This document shows positions 5,438 through 5,521 of a DNA stretch of 5,521 nucleotides, piece after piece. Under the pieces are notes generated by a model. It was not told the origin of the DNA. It made no database searches and worked only from the letters and a program-made list of their open reading frames with translations. The DNA lies in contig JAKSCP010000501.1 of assembly GCA_022360535.1 (NCBI GenBank), positions 1 through 5,521 on the forward strand, read 5' to 3'. Numbering within the stretch: the first letter of the stretch is position 1; the number at the start of each line of letters is the position of its first letter. The DNA comes from Pseudomonadales bacterium. GTDB taxonomy: Bacteria; Pseudomonadota; Gammaproteobacteria; Pseudomonadales; Pseudohongiellaceae. The position numbers and the translations under genes were made by a program.

Positions 5438-5521
5438 CCAGTTTGCGTTTAAATGAAAACGGTGGGCCAACTGATTACGTGCACATGTGTCGGGCTGTGA
5501 ATCTACCTACAAATGCAGACA

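Larger units (their letters stand above)
5215..5521. other. Upstream region of the siderophore-receptor-like gene, right edge
   Basis: No complete gene is visible. From the receptor start outward it holds the receptor leader, a weak -10-like TAGAAT on the minus strand (5283-5278) without a good -35, a GTTAA half-site cluster (5306-5339) and a minus-strand terminator-like hairpin (5400-5437). All three minus-strand frames entering from the right edge close within 47 bases. The longest, 14 codons ending in TAA at 5477-5475, could be the tail of an upstream gene, but I do not recognise it. Confidence 0.5.

Overview
The window looks like chromosome of a Gram-negative, probably aquatic or marine gammaproteobacterium. 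This is inferred from two TonB-dependent outer-membrane receptors, a twin-arginine signal peptide, Shine-Dalgarno-led starts and moderate GC; no marker gene fixes the taxon. No transposase, CRISPR array, tRNA or rRNA was seen.

Layout: (1) Positions 1-389, minus strand, hold the N-terminal 129 codons of a TonB-dependent receptor that runs off the left edge. (2) Positions 390-820 form a divergent regulatory region. It contains a 17-bp dyad resembling a gammaproteobacterial Zur box, a nested inverted-repeat structure, and a perfect TATAAT -10 element with a palindrome at the -35 position. (3) Positions 821-1738, plus strand, encode a Tat-exported TIM-barrel protein of the sugar phosphate isomerase/epimerase (xylose-isomerase-like) superfamily. 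(4) Positions 1880-3007, plus strand, encode an iron-containing (group III) alcohol dehydrogenase. (5) A hairpin at 3031-3064 sits between convergent genes and can terminate both. (6) Positions 3073-5214, minus strand, encode a complete 713-residue siderophore-receptor-like TonB-dependent receptor. (7) Positions 5215-5521 are that receptor's upstream region, with a cluster of GTTAA half-sites and, further up, a minus-strand terminator for a gene probably lying beyond the right edge.

How the genes may work together (inference): the receptors import a scarce ligand such as a metal chelate or glycoside. The Tat-exported barrel protein would act on a sugar-like compound in the periplasm, and the dehydrogenase would interconvert an alcohol and a carbonyl compound in the cytoplasm. 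The isomerase and dehydrogenase are co-directional with a 141-bp gap and no terminator between them, so they may share a transcript. None of the four proteins can be given a specific substrate from sequence alone. The best candidate for something undescribed is the pairing of an exported isomerase-like enzyme with a cytosolic dehydrogenase between two receptors, possibly under metal-responsive control.
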